A stretch of DNA of 64,000 nt from Molossus alvarezi (taxonomy: Eukaryota > Chordata > Mammalia > Chiroptera > Molossidae): positions 56,319,001 to 56,383,000 of the forward strand of contig CM073887.1 in assembly GCA_037176705.1 (NCBI GenBank), written 5' to 3'. Numbering within the stretch: position 1 is the first letter of the stretch; each line of letters starts with the position of its first letter. This document shows, one piece after another, positions 33,717-45,229 of the stretch. The notes below the pieces were generated by a model. That model was not told the DNA's origin and did no database searches. It saw only the letters and a program-made list of their open reading frames with translations. The translations under genes were made by a program, and so were the position numbers.

Positions 33717-34534
33717 TCTTGAAGTCCCTTTAACCTTTTTTGTAATACTGGTTTGGTGGTGATGAAGTCCTTTAGCATTTTCTTGTTTGGGAAACTTTAT
33801 CTGTCCTTTGATTCTAAATGCTAGCTTTGCTGGGTAGAGTAATCTTGGTTGTAGGACCTTGCATTTCATCCCTTTGAATATTTTGTGCCAATCTCTTCTG
33901 GCCTGCAGTTTCTGTCAAAACATCAGCTGACAGACTTATGGGAGCTCCCTTGTAGGTAACTAACTGGTTTTCTCTTGCTGCTTTTAAGATTCTGTCTTTG
34001 TCTTTCACCTTTGGCATTTTAATTATGATGTGTCTTGGTGTGGGCCTCTTTGGGTTCATCTTGTTTGGGACTCTCTGCACTTCTTGGACTTGTATGTTTA
34101 TTTCCTTCATAAGGTTAGAAAATTTTTTCATCATTATTTTTTTTTTTTTTTTTTTTTTTAATCCTCACCCGAGGATATTTTTCCATTTTTTGTACAGATA
34201 GAGTGGGAGGGAGAGAGGGGAAGGGAGAGAGAGAGAGAGAAACATCGACGTGAAGGGACACATCGAGTGGCTGCCACCCGCACGACCAACCAGGGCCGGG
34301 GACAAACTGCAACCGAAGTACGTGCCCTTAGCGGGAACCGAACCCGGGTCTCTCCGGACCGCAGGCCGACGCTCTAACCGCTGAGCCAAACTGGCCAGGG
34401 CTCATCATTATTTTTTAAAATGAGTTTTCAATTTCTTGCTATCTCTCTTCTCCTTCTGGCACACCCATGATGTGAATGTTGGAACAGTTGAAGTCCCAGA
34501 GGCTCCTTACAGTATCCTAATTTTTTGGATTTTT
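33717..34534 (-). mobile_element. L1 ORF1 of half-L1 form 2, with nested Ves SINE
   Basis: Minus-strand ORF1: frame 33814-34134 contains VQEVQRVPNKMNPKRPTPRH, IIIKMPKVKDKDRILKAARE and VTYKGAPISLSADV (RRM/CTD boundary), with frame breaks after it. A Ves SINE (34144-34401) splits the upstream part. Truncated at 34535 by another L1. Confidence 0.75.
34144..34401 (-). mobile_element. Ves SINE with 16-nt target duplication
   Basis: TCATCATTATTTTTTT at 34128-34143 and TCATCATTATTTTTTA at 34402-34417. Confidence 0.93.
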
Positions 34535-36120
34535 AAAAAAATTTATTTTTGTTACAGATGTTTCTCCTTTTCCCCCCATTGACACCCTCCAGCCCCCCTT
34601 CACCAAGCATTGTTATCTGTGTACATTGATTATGCATATATGCACATATGTTCTTTGGTTTATCTCTTCCCTCCCCACCGTCCCCCTCTTCTGAGGTTTG
34701 TCAGTTTGTACCCTACTACTATGTCTCTAGGTCTATTTTGTTCATGAGCTTACTTTGTTCATTATATTCCACAAATAAGTGCCATCATGTAATATTTGTC
34801 TTTCTCTGATTGCCTTACTTCTCTTAGCATAGTACTCTCCAGGTCCCTCCATGTCATCTCAAAGGATAAGAGATCTTTCTTATAGCTGCATAGTACTCCA
34901 TTGTGCATATGTACCACAGCTCTTTTATCCACTCAACTACTGATGGACACTTGGGCTGATTCCAGATCTCAGCAATTGTAAATAATGCTGCTATGAACAT
35001 AGGGGTACATATATTCTTGATTGGTGTTTCAGGCTTCTTAGGATATATTCCTAGAAGTAAGATCACTGGGTCAAATGGCAGATCATTTTTTAATTTCTGA
35101 GGAAACACCATATTGTTTTCCAAAGTGTCTGCAACAGACTGCATTCCCACCAGCAGTGTACTAGAGTCCCCTTTTCTCCACACCCTCCCCAGCACTTGAT
35201 GTGTGATGATTTGTTGATGGCAGCCATTCTGGCAGGTGTGAGGTGAAACCTGATAGTCATTTCAATTTGCATCTCTCTGATGATTAGTGACATTCAGCAT
35301 TTTTTCAAGAGACAGCATATGTCTCTTGGCTATTTGTATGTCCTGTTTGAAGAGGTGTCTATTTAAGTAATTATGCTCTCCCATATAGTGGGTTCCCTTT
35401 CCATTTTAATACTTGTTTCTTTTGCTGTGCTGAAGATTTTTAGTTGAATGTAGTCCCATGTGCTCATTTTTTCCTTTTCTTCTCTTGCCTTAGGCGTTGT
35501 ATCAGAGAAAATTCTGCTGCGTGTGATGTTTGAAATTTTATTGCCTACATTTTCTTCTAGGATTTTTATGGATTTACGAATCACATTTAAGTCTTTTATC
35601 CATTTTTAGTTTATGCTTGTGCATGGTGTAAGTTGGTGGTCTAGCTTCATTTTCTTTTGCATGTAGATGTCCAGTTTTTCCAACAGCATTTATTAAAGAG
35701 GCTGTCATTACCCCATTGTATGCTCTTGCCACTTTGGTCAAATATTAATTGAGCATAATGCCTGGGGTCAATTTCTGGATTCTCTGTTCCACTGATCTAT
35801 CTGCCTGTTCTTGTGCCAGTACCAGGCTGTTTTGATTACAATGGCTTTGTAGTATAACCTGATATCCAGTATTGTAATCCCTCCAATTTTGTTCTTTTTC
35901 AGGATTTCTGTGGCTATTCAGGATCTTTTTTGGTTCCATATAAACTTTTGGAGTATTTGTTCTAGTTCTGGACATATTTCTTTGGTATTTTAATAGAGAT
36001 TGCATTAAATCTATAGAATGCTTTGGGTGGTATGGACATCTTAATGATGTTAATTTGTCCAATCCATGAACAACATATATGCTTCCACTTTTTTCTATCT
36101 TCCTGTATTTTTTTTCAGTT
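34535..36120 (-). mobile_element. 5'-truncated L1: 3'UTR and ORF2 C-terminal half
   Basis: GTTACAGATGTTTCTCCTTT 3' end, then ORF2. Frame 34854-35195 has [18 protein letters not shown] and [20 protein letters not shown]; 35090-35293 has [18 protein letters not shown]; 35745-36062 is further ORF2. Frameshifts separate these frames. Confidence 0.85.
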
Positions 36121-36337
36121 CCTGGCTATACATTCATCCTTTCTTACTCCCTTTTTGGGGGTTGATGGGTGTATGAGCCTTTTTCCATTTTCCTTACAAA
36201 TAATCAGTTGGGGTAAATCATTATGTAAAGTTTATGAAAGAATATATTTTTCTTGTGAATTATTTTTATATTTTGCCTTTTTTGTTTTTCTCCTGACTGG
36301 CATTTGCTGAATAAATTTTTATTTAAAAAGAGAGACC

Positions 36338-36602
36338 CAGCCCTGGCCAGTTTGGCTCAGCGGTTAGAGCGTCGGCCTGCGGTCCTGAGAGACCCGGGTT
36401 CGGTTCCCGCTAAGGGCACGTACCTCGGTTGCAGTTTGTCCCCAGCCCTGGTCGGTTGTGCGGGTGGCGACCACTTGATGTGTCCCTTCACATCGATGTT
36501 TCTCTCTCTCTGTTCCTCTCTCTCCCTCCCACTCTACCTGAACAAAAAATGGAAAAATGTCCTCGGGTGAGGATTAAAAAAAAAAAAATTAAAAAAAAAA
36601 AA
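36338..36602 (+). mobile_element. Ves SINE with 13-nt target duplication
   Basis: AAAAAGAGAGACC at 36325-36337 and 36603-36615. Well preserved: A box TGGCTCAGCGGTTAG, B box GGGTTCGGTTCCCGC, tail CCTCGGGTGAGGATT. Probably a young copy. Confidence 0.94.
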
Positions 36603-36615
36603 AAAAAGAGAGACC

Positions 36616-37450
36616 TATAATAAAGGACAAAACCTCTAGAGTTGGAGATTTGCCCTCTGTAGGCAACATTAAGAACTAGATTTTCCAGACCTTATTTCCA
36701 TTATGATTCCATAGTAGAGTTAAAGAGTAGCCCCACTTGCATGAGACTTGGAAGGTAGAAGCAAAATAGACAGTAGACATTGGGGAGCTACCACACAGGG
36801 AGAAAGATACACAGGTACTGTTAGAACACCATTTTGTAGCAGATTTTTTTTCATCTTTGTCCTTCCAGGCCATCACCAATTGTTTGGTTTTTATTTTCAT
36901 AGAGGTGTAGTTTTCCACTGATTGATTTTAGCCTTTCATTCTCTGATTTTCCTCTTCCCTGGATTATATCCCTATAAGGTTTAATTTTTATAGAAAACCA
37001 ATTTATGCTGTTAATTGGGCTAGTATGTTTTTCTGATTCACCATAATATCTACAAGGGTACAGTCAAAAAGAATGATATGGATGCTTGTTTCTCTACTAC
37101 ATTGTATACTAGCTGCCTTATTGGGTCCTTCCATGTGACAATAAGCACCTTCCTTTTGTCGGGAAGACTGTGAGTGTTTCTGTTACTTGTAAACGAATGT
37201 AATCTCTGTTTTTACTTATGTTTGAATTTTATGTGATTCAAAGTATGTGCATTTTTGGTCAAATGAACACTTCTGTAGCTGTTTAATAGAAATATTTTAG
37301 TAATGTTTTGTAAGCTGTCAAATGCCAACAAATATTGTATTTTTCATTTCCTGTGACAGTATGTTAATATATCTCATTATAATTAGGGATTTTCAGATAA
37401 ACTTAGCTTTTTTTTTTTTTTTTTTTCACTTAATCATTATATAAGTTCAG
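36616..37450. other. Unassigned intergenic sequence
   Basis: AT-rich; no gene, repeat or motif recognised. 36121-36337 just before the SINE is likewise unassigned. Confidence 0.4.
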
Positions 37451-37464
37451 GTATTTTTTCTAAG

Positions 37465-37575
37465 TCAAATTTTTAAAATTAAATTTATTGGGGTAATAAT
37501 GGTTAATAATATGTTTCTGGTATACAATTTAATGACACATCATCTGTATATTTCATTCTGCAAGTAAGTTTTAAT
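37465..37575 (-). mobile_element. L1 3'-end fragment
   Basis: AAATTAAATTTATTGGGGTA to ACACATCATCTGTATATTTC is L1 3'UTR in reverse. Confidence 0.65.
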
Positions 37576-37689
37576 TTTTACTTTTTGACAGGTACAATTT
37601 TTGTCACTAATTTTTTTTCACTCTTAATATGAAATATGTAAATCATGGTTTTCTCATTACCTTTTTTCCAGTAACCAAAAGGATCACAC

Positions 37690-38440
37690 CTATACCCAAA
37701 AAGAGAGGTGTAATTCTCACATGTGTTAGAATGGCTATTATCAACTGATAAAACAAGAGTAACAAGTATTGGAAAGGATGTGGAGAAAAGGTAATCTCAA
37801 CAAACTGCTAGTAGAATTGTAAATTGGTGCACCCACTGTGGAAAGCAGCATAAAGTTTTCTTCAAAAAATTAAGAATAGAGTACCATATGACTCAGTAAT
37901 TCTTCTGGGTATTTACACAAAAAATCTAAAAACATTTACTTGTAAAGATATATGTACCTGTGTGTTCATTACAGCATTATTCACAATAGCCAAGACATGG
38001 AAACAACCTAAGTATCTTTCAACAGGTGATGATAAAGAAAATGTAAACTTGTATAAATGGAATACTACTCAGCCATAAAAAGATTAAATATGACATCTGT
38101 AACAACATAAATGGATCTTGAGAGTATTATGCTAAGTGAAATAAGACAGGTGACCAAGTACAGTGAGATTTCACGTTATATGTAGAATTGTAAAACAAAA
38201 AGCAACAAATGAACAAACTAAAAGACAAACATAGATACAACAGGAGGGTGGTTACCAGAGGGGAAGGTAAATGGGGGGAGGATGAAGAGGGTAAAAGGTA
38301 TCAAATGTATGCTCACAGAAGGAGAGTAGCCTTCTAGTGGTGAGTACATAATAAGAGTACACAGATATGTCATAAAGTTGTACACCTGACTTTTATGTAA
38401 TGTTATTAACCAATGTTACCCAACAGATTTAATAAAAAAG
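37690..38440 (+). mobile_element. L1 ORF2 3' end and 3'UTR
   Basis: Plus strand: GTTAGAATGGCTATTATCAA, TACCATATGACTCAGTAATT, ATTATTCACAATAGCCAAGA, ending near AATGTTACCCAACAGATT. Short frames only. Confidence 0.8.
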
Positions 38441-38769
38441 TCAAGTGTAATGAATTCTAACAAGAATGACCACAGACCATAAAGGACTGTCAGATATTAT
38501 AGTTATAGGGTACCCAAAAGGAGTTTTTATAGGATTTGACTTGTGTTAGATGGTTTGATTGCTATTCAAGGAAGCAAGACCGTTTTCTGTATTGAATACT
38601 GTGAACAGGTAAACATTTTTCTGCCATTGGTAATTATAATCATTTTCTAGAAGGTAAAACCAATGTAGTCAAGGTCAAGTGAATTCATAAGAAGCTCTGG
38701 TCAGTGACATTAGTAAGAAGAGTGGACTATTGGTCATTGTTATGATTTGGAACTGTATCTTTATACTTG
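38441..38769. other. Unassigned sequence between L1 fragments
   Basis: No recognisable feature. Confidence 0.4.
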
Positions 38770-38990
38770 GCCATAAAAAATAATGAAATATTACCATTTG
38801 TGACAGCATGGATGGACCTAGGGGGTATTATGCTAGGTGAAATAAGTCAGACAGAGAATGACAAATACCATATGATTTCACTTACAAGTGCAATCTAAAG
38901 AATAGGATAAATCAACAAAATAGAAACAGACTCAAAGATACAGAGAATTATCCAAGATTTTTAAAGTATGCTACAGAAAACAATAGGAGG
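38770..38990 (+). mobile_element. L1 ORF2 C-terminus fragment
   Basis: Plus strand: GACAGCATGGATGGACCTAG, AAATAAGTCAGACAGAGAAT, ATATGATTTCACTTACAAGT encode the end of ORF2. Confidence 0.7.
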
Positions 38991-39700
38991 GTGTCCTGGA
39001 TCCCTCCCAGGAGTGCCAGCCCAAACCAGCTAACACCAACAGAAACCAATAGGGCTATCTTGAGTCAGCAAAGTTAGCAGTTGAATGACCCAATTTGACC
39101 TCCAGCTCAGCTGGAACCAAAATTAAAGCTACTACGGAACCATATGTAGAGGCCTGGTCCTCAGGGACCCATTTTTGAAGGGAGAGGGACCTGAAACTAT
39201 TGCCTAGCCTAAAAGAACAACAGCACAAAAAATGTGTAACTTTAACCAGTGAATTCCTGTTGAATTGGAAGTGAAGCAAAATTCCTCTATATTTTTTCTC
39301 ACCTTTTTTCCCATGATCATACTTTAAATAGCTAATTTCCAAAATCACCCAATCTGATCTTCCCAAATTAGAATTTATGAGTATGTAAAAACTCTTCTTA
39401 CCCTCACCTCTTAAAATTCATTTCAAGCCCTTGTTCAGGGTGACAGAATTTGAGCTTTGTCTCCTTGTTTGGCAGCCATACAGTAAACCCTCCAGGGCAG
39501 CATGTGACCAGCCCACTTGCTCAGCTAGCTCACATGAGTTTAGTATTTCAACCAAGAACACCTCCTCCATAGCTCCTCCCAGCTCACATTGGTGAAGACT
39601 CCAGTCCAGACGACTGTATCCTAGAACCTGTGGCACCCTGTCAACTCAACTCCTACTAAAAGGCCTTTCTTCTCTGGAAGAACAAGGCTTCAGTGTTTGG
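38991..39700 (+). mobile_element. Probable ERV LTR (class I-like)
   Basis: Promoter-to-U5-like series: AAAACTCTTCTTACCCTCAC, GGTGACAGAATTTGAGCTTT, GTCTCCTTGTTTGGCAGCC, ACAGTAAACCCTCC (decayed poly-A signal), then CTTCAGTGTTTGGAACTTTG. The order resembles U3/R/U5 of gammaretrovirus-like LTRs. No gag, pol or env reading frame seen. Confidence 0.45.
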
Positions 39701-39887
39701 AACTTTGTCCACAGATTTCGGTTGCTGAGGATTGATAAGTTCTGGGTGAATGTGTTTGACCACGATGTTCACTTTGTATCAGTCCCACACATAGAACTGA
39801 GGTGATACCTTTGAAGTGGCGAGCTGACAATACCTGGGTGCTGACTTCCCTTGTTTCAGCTCCTGAGGTGGTTGTAAATAAGCCCCA

Positions 39888-40151
39888 TTTTTTTGTTTGT
39901 TTTGTTAATCCTAACCTGAGGATATTTTTCCATTGGTTTTTAGATAGAGTGGAAGGGAGGGAGGGAGAGAGAAAGAGACAGACAGACATCAATGTGAGAG
40001 AGACACATTGATTGGTTTCCTCCTGCAAGAGCCCAGACCGGGGCTAGGGATAAAACCTGCAACCCAGGTATGTGCCCTGGATCAGGAATCAATCTTGTGA
40101 CCATTGGGTTTGTGGGCCGATGCTCTAACCACTGAGCAAACCAGCTAGGGC
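39888..40151 (-). mobile_element. Older Ves SINE
   Basis: Reverse copy with TAATCCTAACCTGAGGATAT and head AACCAGCTAGGGCT; short target repeats TAAGCCCCA/TAAGCCATT. Confidence 0.82.
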
Positions 40152-40603
40152 TAAGCCATTGTTTGAGGGGCCAGGAGATACACCACAGGACCTCGGGCTG
40201 CTGTCTGTTCCAGTGAGCAATGAGGTTTTATTTTATTTTTATTTTTTAAATTTTATTTTTATTATCTTTATTATTGAATGTATTACAGATGTTCCTCAAT
40301 TTTCCCCCATTGACCCCCTCCTCCCCACTCCCGCCCCCCTTCTGCTTTTCCCACACTGTTGTCTGTGTCCATTGGTTTTACATATAAGTTCTTTGGTTTA
40401 TTTCTTCCCACCCCCCAACCCCCTTCTCTTTGAGGTTTGTCAATCTAGCAACCAATTTGTTCTTCTTAATCCCTTCACCTTTTTCACCCATTCCCCAGCC
40501 CCCCTCCCATCTGGCAACCAACAAAATGTTCTCTTTATCTATGAGAATGTTTCTGTTTTGCCTGTTTATTTTATTGTAGATTCCATTGTCGATAGCTATG
40601 TAT

Positions 40604-41125
40604 TCATTGCCATTTTGTTTGTTCATATATTTTATCTTTTTCTTCAAGAAGACCCTTCAACATTTCATATAATAATGGTTTGGTGGTGGTGAACTCCTTT
40701 AACTTTTTCTTGTCTGGGAAACTCTTTAAATGGCCATCGATTCTAAATGACAGCTTTGCAAGATAGAGTAATTTTGGTTGTAGGTTCTTGCTTTTCATCA
40801 CTCTGAATATTTCTTGCCACTCCCTTCTGGCCTGCAAAGTTTCTTTTGAGAAATCAGCTGACAGCCTTATGGGAACTCCCTTGTAGGTAACTAGCTGCCT
40901 TTCTCTTGCTGCTTTTAAGATTCTCTCTTTGTCTTGAACCTTTTGTATTTTGTTGCTGATGTGTCTTGGTGTGGGCCTCTTGGGGTTCATCTTGTTTGGG
41001 ACTCTCTGTGCTTCCTGGACTTGTATGTCTGTTTCCTTCACCAAGTTAGGCAAGTTTTCTGCCATTATTGTTTTAAATAGGTTTTTGATTTCTTGTTCTC
41101 TCTCTTCTCCTTCCGGCACCCCCAA
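40604..41125 (-). pseudogene. L1 ORF1p RRM/C-terminal domain, 173 codons open (half-L1 copy 2)
   Basis: Contains VKETDIQVQEAQRVPNKMNP, PKRPTPRHISNKIQ, KERILKAARERQLVTYKGVP, ADFSKETLQARREWQEIF and the CTD stretch LYLAKLSFRIDGHLKSFPDK. These are the single-stranded nucleic-acid-binding RRM and CTD of L1 ORF1p. The N-terminal coiled coil (41204-41434, MEISNLTDAEFKILLIRM) is in another frame, so the protein is split. Confidence 0.88.
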
Positions 41126-42316
41126 GATGCAAATGTTGGTATGTTTGAAGTTGCCCCACAGGCTCCTTACACTATCCTCATTTTTTTGGATTCTTTTTTC
41201 TTTTTACTGTTCCGATTGGGTGTTTTTTGCTTTCTTATATTCCAAATTGATGGTTTGCTTCTTGGCTTTACCTACTCTACTATTGAATCTGTGTAAATTA
41301 TTCTTTATTTCAGTTAGTGCCTCCTTCATTTCTGACTGGTCCTTTTTTATGCTCTTGAGTCCCTCACTAAGTTCATTGGGCATCCTTATAAGCAGTATTT
41401 TGAACTCAGCATCTGTTAGGTTGCTTATCTCCATTTCGCTGAGTTTTTTCCTGGAGGTTTTTCTGTTCTTTCATTTGGGACCTGTTTCTTTGTCTCCTCA
41501 TTTTGGCTGCCTCCCTGTGTTTGTTTCTATGTTTTACTTAACAAGAGGTATGGGGCTAGCTGAGACAAGATGCTGCTTGTTTGAAGGAATTTAGGAAAAC
41601 CTGAAGCAGGATCCAAGACAGGCCAAACCTATGGTAAAGCAACTGGCAACAGCTTGGGTGGGCCTGAAAGTTTGGTGGGGTGGGGTCTCGGAATGACCAG
41701 GGTGAGGCAACCAGTGTGAACCTGGTTGCTGGAGTCCCAGATATGGCGGGTGTCTACCCGCCCCAGGGAAGGGCTCACCAAAGGAATAAAGGCCTGTGAC
41801 AGCACGTCTTTCCCAGAGAAAACCCCCTCTCCAGCCTGCCCTCCAATACCAAACAGCTCAGTTCTTCCCTGTATGTCTCTGGCACCCCTTGAGCTGCCTC
41901 CCCTCCTAGCTTAGAGGGAGTGAGTCCGATAAGTCCATGTGCGGGCCCTTTAAGAGAGGAGTTGCCCGGGGCTCCAGCCACCTCAGTTCCAGCTGGTTTT
42001 TCCAGCCAGGAGTTATGGGGATTATCTTTCTGGCACTGGAATCCTGAGTGGGGCGCCTGGTGTGGGACGGGTACCCCTCAGTCCTCAGGGAGGACCTTCC
42101 CAGCCAAGGTGTCCTCCTGATTTTTATCCACTACACATGGGTGTGGGACTAGCCTGTCCACCTCCGACCTCCTACCAGTCTGGATGTGGCTGCTTCTTTA
42201 ATTCCGTAGTTGTAGGACTTCCATTCAGCTTGATTTCAGGCGGTTTTGAATGATGGTTGTTCTGTAGTTGTAACTTTGATGTGGTTGTGGGAGGACGCGA
42301 TACCGCGTTTACCTAC

Positions 42317-42328
42317 GCCGCCATCTTG
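42317..42328 (-). promoter_or_regulatory. YY1-type site at the 5' end of half-L1 copy 2
   Basis: CAAGATGGCGGC within 22 nt of the element start. A YY1 site at this place sets the start of L1 transcription (known for human L1). Equivalent sites: copy 3 at 55348-55359 and copy 1 at 6167-6178 (CAAGATGGCAGC). Confidence 0.6.
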
Positions 42329-42353
42329 ACCGGAAGTCAGCACTGAGGTTTTA

Positions 42354-43085
42354 AAACCAGGTTGTCACTCAGAGGCGTCCCATTACGTATTTTCAAAACA
42401 GCTTCAGGGTTTTGGCAAAGATATTTTGCCTGTACTTGGGGGCAAAGCAAGCCACAAAACACAAAGCTCTTAATCATTTTCCAAATAATTAACTTGGTTG
42501 GCACAACATCATGAAAAGTTCAAGTCAAATGATACTTTTAAATTGGAGAATGAGGTGAAAAGCAGTCAGGAGATTTGTGTATTTAATGTGGATACAGGTC
42601 AGACTGTGGACTATTTCTCTGGAGAGAATCAGGGAATTGGACTTCTAGGAAGAGGAATTTAAGACTCAGAACAATTATGAAACACTGACCAGAAAGATTT
42701 CTCCAAAGGAGCTAGAATTTGATTGGATTAATTGGAAGAGAAAGTTATGTCCCCTAGGATGTTTCTGACAACAATAAAATAATCAGAGAGCAATTGAGTT
42801 TAGCCATTGGGTGTGTTTCACAAAGAAGACTATAGCCCTACCTATACCACAGTCTTATGATAATAGAAATATCCAAAGCTGCCTGATCCTAGGAGCTATA
42901 TTGGTGATTTTACTATGAATGAAGGACATAGATTAACTAAAGTAATCTAGTTTATTACTAAACAAACAAGCAAATTACAATAAAAATCTCCAGAAGGAAG
43001 GAGCCCCGTACCCAGAGTTGTGGCAAGATATTACCTAAAATGTTCAGTTGCAACAAAATTATGAGACAATGATACAGGAAAGTAG
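42354..43085. other. Unassigned intergenic sequence
   Basis: AT-rich; no repeat or gene recognised. Confidence 0.4.
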
Positions 43086-43094
43086 GAACCATAC

Positions 43095-43290
43095 ATTGGG
43101 AAAACTACGGCGGGGGAGGGGGAAAAGATAAACCACAGAATTTATATGCATATTTGCATGAACAATGGACATGGACAACAAAGCTGGGGACAGGGCAGGG
43201 AGGGAGGGAGAGGGGGGTATCAGAGGGGGGAAAAGGAGAAACATCTGTAACAAAAATAAATTAATTAAATAAAAAAAGGAAAAAAATGAG
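43095..43290 (+). mobile_element. 5'-truncated L1 3'UTR with poly-A
   Basis: GGAAAAGATAAACCACAGAA, ATGGACATGGACAACAAAGC, GAAACATCTGTAACAAAAAT followed by an A-rich tail. Same 3'UTR family as 9630. Confidence 0.75.
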
Positions 43291-43302
43291 CCAACTTTTA
43301 AA

Positions 43303-43457
43303 AAAGATATTTTTATTGAATTTAGAGAGAAAGGGAAAGGAGAAGAGAGAGAGAGAGATACAACACGAGCATGTGCTTTGACCAGGAATTGAACAGGTAA
43401 CTTCTCAGTGCATGGGACAATGCTCAACCAATTGAGCCACACTCCACACTGGCCAAG
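43303..43457 (-). mobile_element. Ves SINE, second subfamily, internally deleted
   Basis: GAGCATGTGCTTTGACCAGG, TGCATGGGACAATGCTCAAC and a duplicated head (CACACTCCACACTGGCCAAG). Confidence 0.78.
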
Positions 43458-43954
43458 CCAACATATTATTAGGTTATATTATTAATAGATAACATAGGGA
43501 ATTGAACTATATATGAGTAACTCTCCCATGTATCACTGGAATTAAGCTAGTATAAATCTAAAACCGAATCTTAAAAATTTAAGTAGAGGAATCCTTAAAA
43601 ATAACTTCAAGAAAGTAGTAAAAAGTTAAAATGTTACATTAGAAAATATTCACTTAATGCAAAAGAAAGCGATAAAGGAGAAGTAGAGAATCTCAAGGAA
43701 CATGAGAATTAGTGAAAACAAAAAACTGCAGTGGCAGGTGTGATTGCAGCTATGTCATTAATATAAATGTCAATGGACTACATAATCCAAACAGGAGGAG
43801 AGAATTGCCACCTAAGATTTAAAAAACAAACCATGATTAAAATATAAGCTATGTAGAGCACACTGTAGATCCAAAAATAGAAATAGATTAGAAGTAAAAG
43901 GTATAACATGATAGCAAGAAGCTAAGAAAATTCCAGGGCAAGTGGAATAGGGAA
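43458..43954. other. Unassigned intergenic sequence
   Basis: AT-rich; no recognisable feature. Confidence 0.4.
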
Positions 43955-44571
43955 ACTGAGGCGGGAGGGGGGAGGCCCAAAAGTTTGGGAAGCTTACAGC
44001 CAGTTTGCAGCAAGACCTTGTCTTCCCCAACCAAGGACACTTGAGAGCAAATGGTTAATACTTCTCTTTTCTAACCAGAGAATACATAGCTTAAATCACC
44101 CTAGAACTGATAAGGCAGGAGCAAGGAAGGGGGAGAGAAGGGGTGTTTTATCTCACTCACCAAACAGAGAAGCCAGCAGTCTCAGAACTTGTCAAGATAA
44201 AATCACCAGATGTTTCTCATAAATTCTGGGGCAGCCATAACAAAGTAAAAGGGGGAACCTTGAGAGCCAGTCTGCACCAAGATGTCTGGCAGAGGAATAT
44301 TGAAACCTATAGACAGAAAGTATAAAATGCTAAACTTGCACCAGGTGCACTGGGCACTCAGATTAGCTGAGTCCCCATCTGTGCTTTATGCCAGATGTAT
44401 TATGATAGATTTGCTTACCTTGCTTCTTTAATAACTTTGCTTCCTTAATAAATTTGCTTTGCTGTAACCCTGCTGTCCAGAGTCACTCATTTGAAATCTT
44501 TCCTATGAGACTAACAAGAGCCAAGGAGGGGACAGTCCTTTCCCTCCTACTCAGGAGGCTGTCCAGTAACA
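43955..44571 (+). mobile_element. ERV LTR (probably solo)
   Basis: TATA-like AAAGTATAAAATGCTAAACT (about 44320), an R region with repeated TTGCTT motifs, AATAAA at about 44450 and a U5-like end (GAGGCTGTCCAGTAACA). The flanks carry no viral coding frame. Exact 5' end uncertain; 4-6-nt target repeats were not found. Confidence 0.55.
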
Positions 44572-45021
44572 TATTTTCTGGTGTTTCGGGTACCTATAAC
44601 AAAAGTATGGAAAAGATACATGTGTGAATAGCACCCACAAGATAACTGGAGAGGTGATATACATGTCCATCAAAATAGACTTGAAAGCAAAAATATTACT
44701 TAAGATACTGAGAAACATTACATCATGCCTAAGTAGTTAAAGTATATGGCCCAGCTTATGACAGTTCAACTAAATAAAACTGGACACTGGAAAGCTCTCA
44801 TTAACTTAATTATTATAGTGGACCTCTTTGGCATATATTAAATTAGTACTTTATATAAACTGTAAACATTTTTTCTTCAAGTATTTATTGAAAAGTAATA
44901 CATTTTGACTATTTTATAAATCAACACAAGAAAAACAAAAATTCCCATAGTAGAAGTAATACAGACAAAATTATTTGAGCACAATGGAAAAGTGAATTTT
45001 AATTAAAAATAAAACACTACT
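44572..45021. other. Unassigned AT-rich sequence
   Basis: No recognisable feature. Confidence 0.4.
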
Positions 45022-45184
45022 ACCCTGGCTGGGTTGCTCTGTGGTTAGAACATCAGCCCACAGACCAAAAAGTCATAGGTTCAATTCCCTGGTTAAGGCA
45101 TTTACCTTGGTTGCAGGTTTAATCCCTGGCCCTGATCAGGTCGTGTGAGAGGCAACCAATTGATGTGTCTTTCTCACATTGATG

Positions 45185-45229
<45 letters not shown>

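Larger units (their letters stand above)
40231..42338 (-). mobile_element. Half-L1 (HAL1-type) copy 2, complete, with 15-nt target duplication
   Basis: A 2108-bp element bounded by AGCAATGAGGTTTTA (40216-40230) and AGCACTGAGGTTTTA (42339-42353). Minus strand, 5' to 3': ACTTCCGGTCAAGATGGCGG start with a YY1-type CAAGATGGC, GC-rich 5'UTR (to about 41510), ORF1 (about 41495-40600), ORF1-ORF2 spacer fused at 40581-40590 to the ORF2 stop region, 3'UTR, A-rich tail. ORF2 is absent. ORF1 has a frameshift soon after its start codon but a 173-codon distal frame. No nested insertions, so it is the cleanest copy of the three. Confidence 0.88.

Noticed and set aside
33618..33869. Open frame encoding a long poly-arginine run
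   Set aside because: It is the translation of the (TTCTCC)n microsatellite plus L1 ORF1 shadow, not a gene.
36340..36415. tRNA gene prediction from A and B boxes
   Set aside because: The boxes belong to the tRNA-derived SINE head; no cloverleaf tRNA stands alone anywhere in the window.
36304..36570. Recurring frames reading LAQRLERRPAVLRDPGSVPAK
   Set aside because: They are translations of Ves SINEs (also at 6202, 12639, 31160, 34165, 51044) and not proteins.
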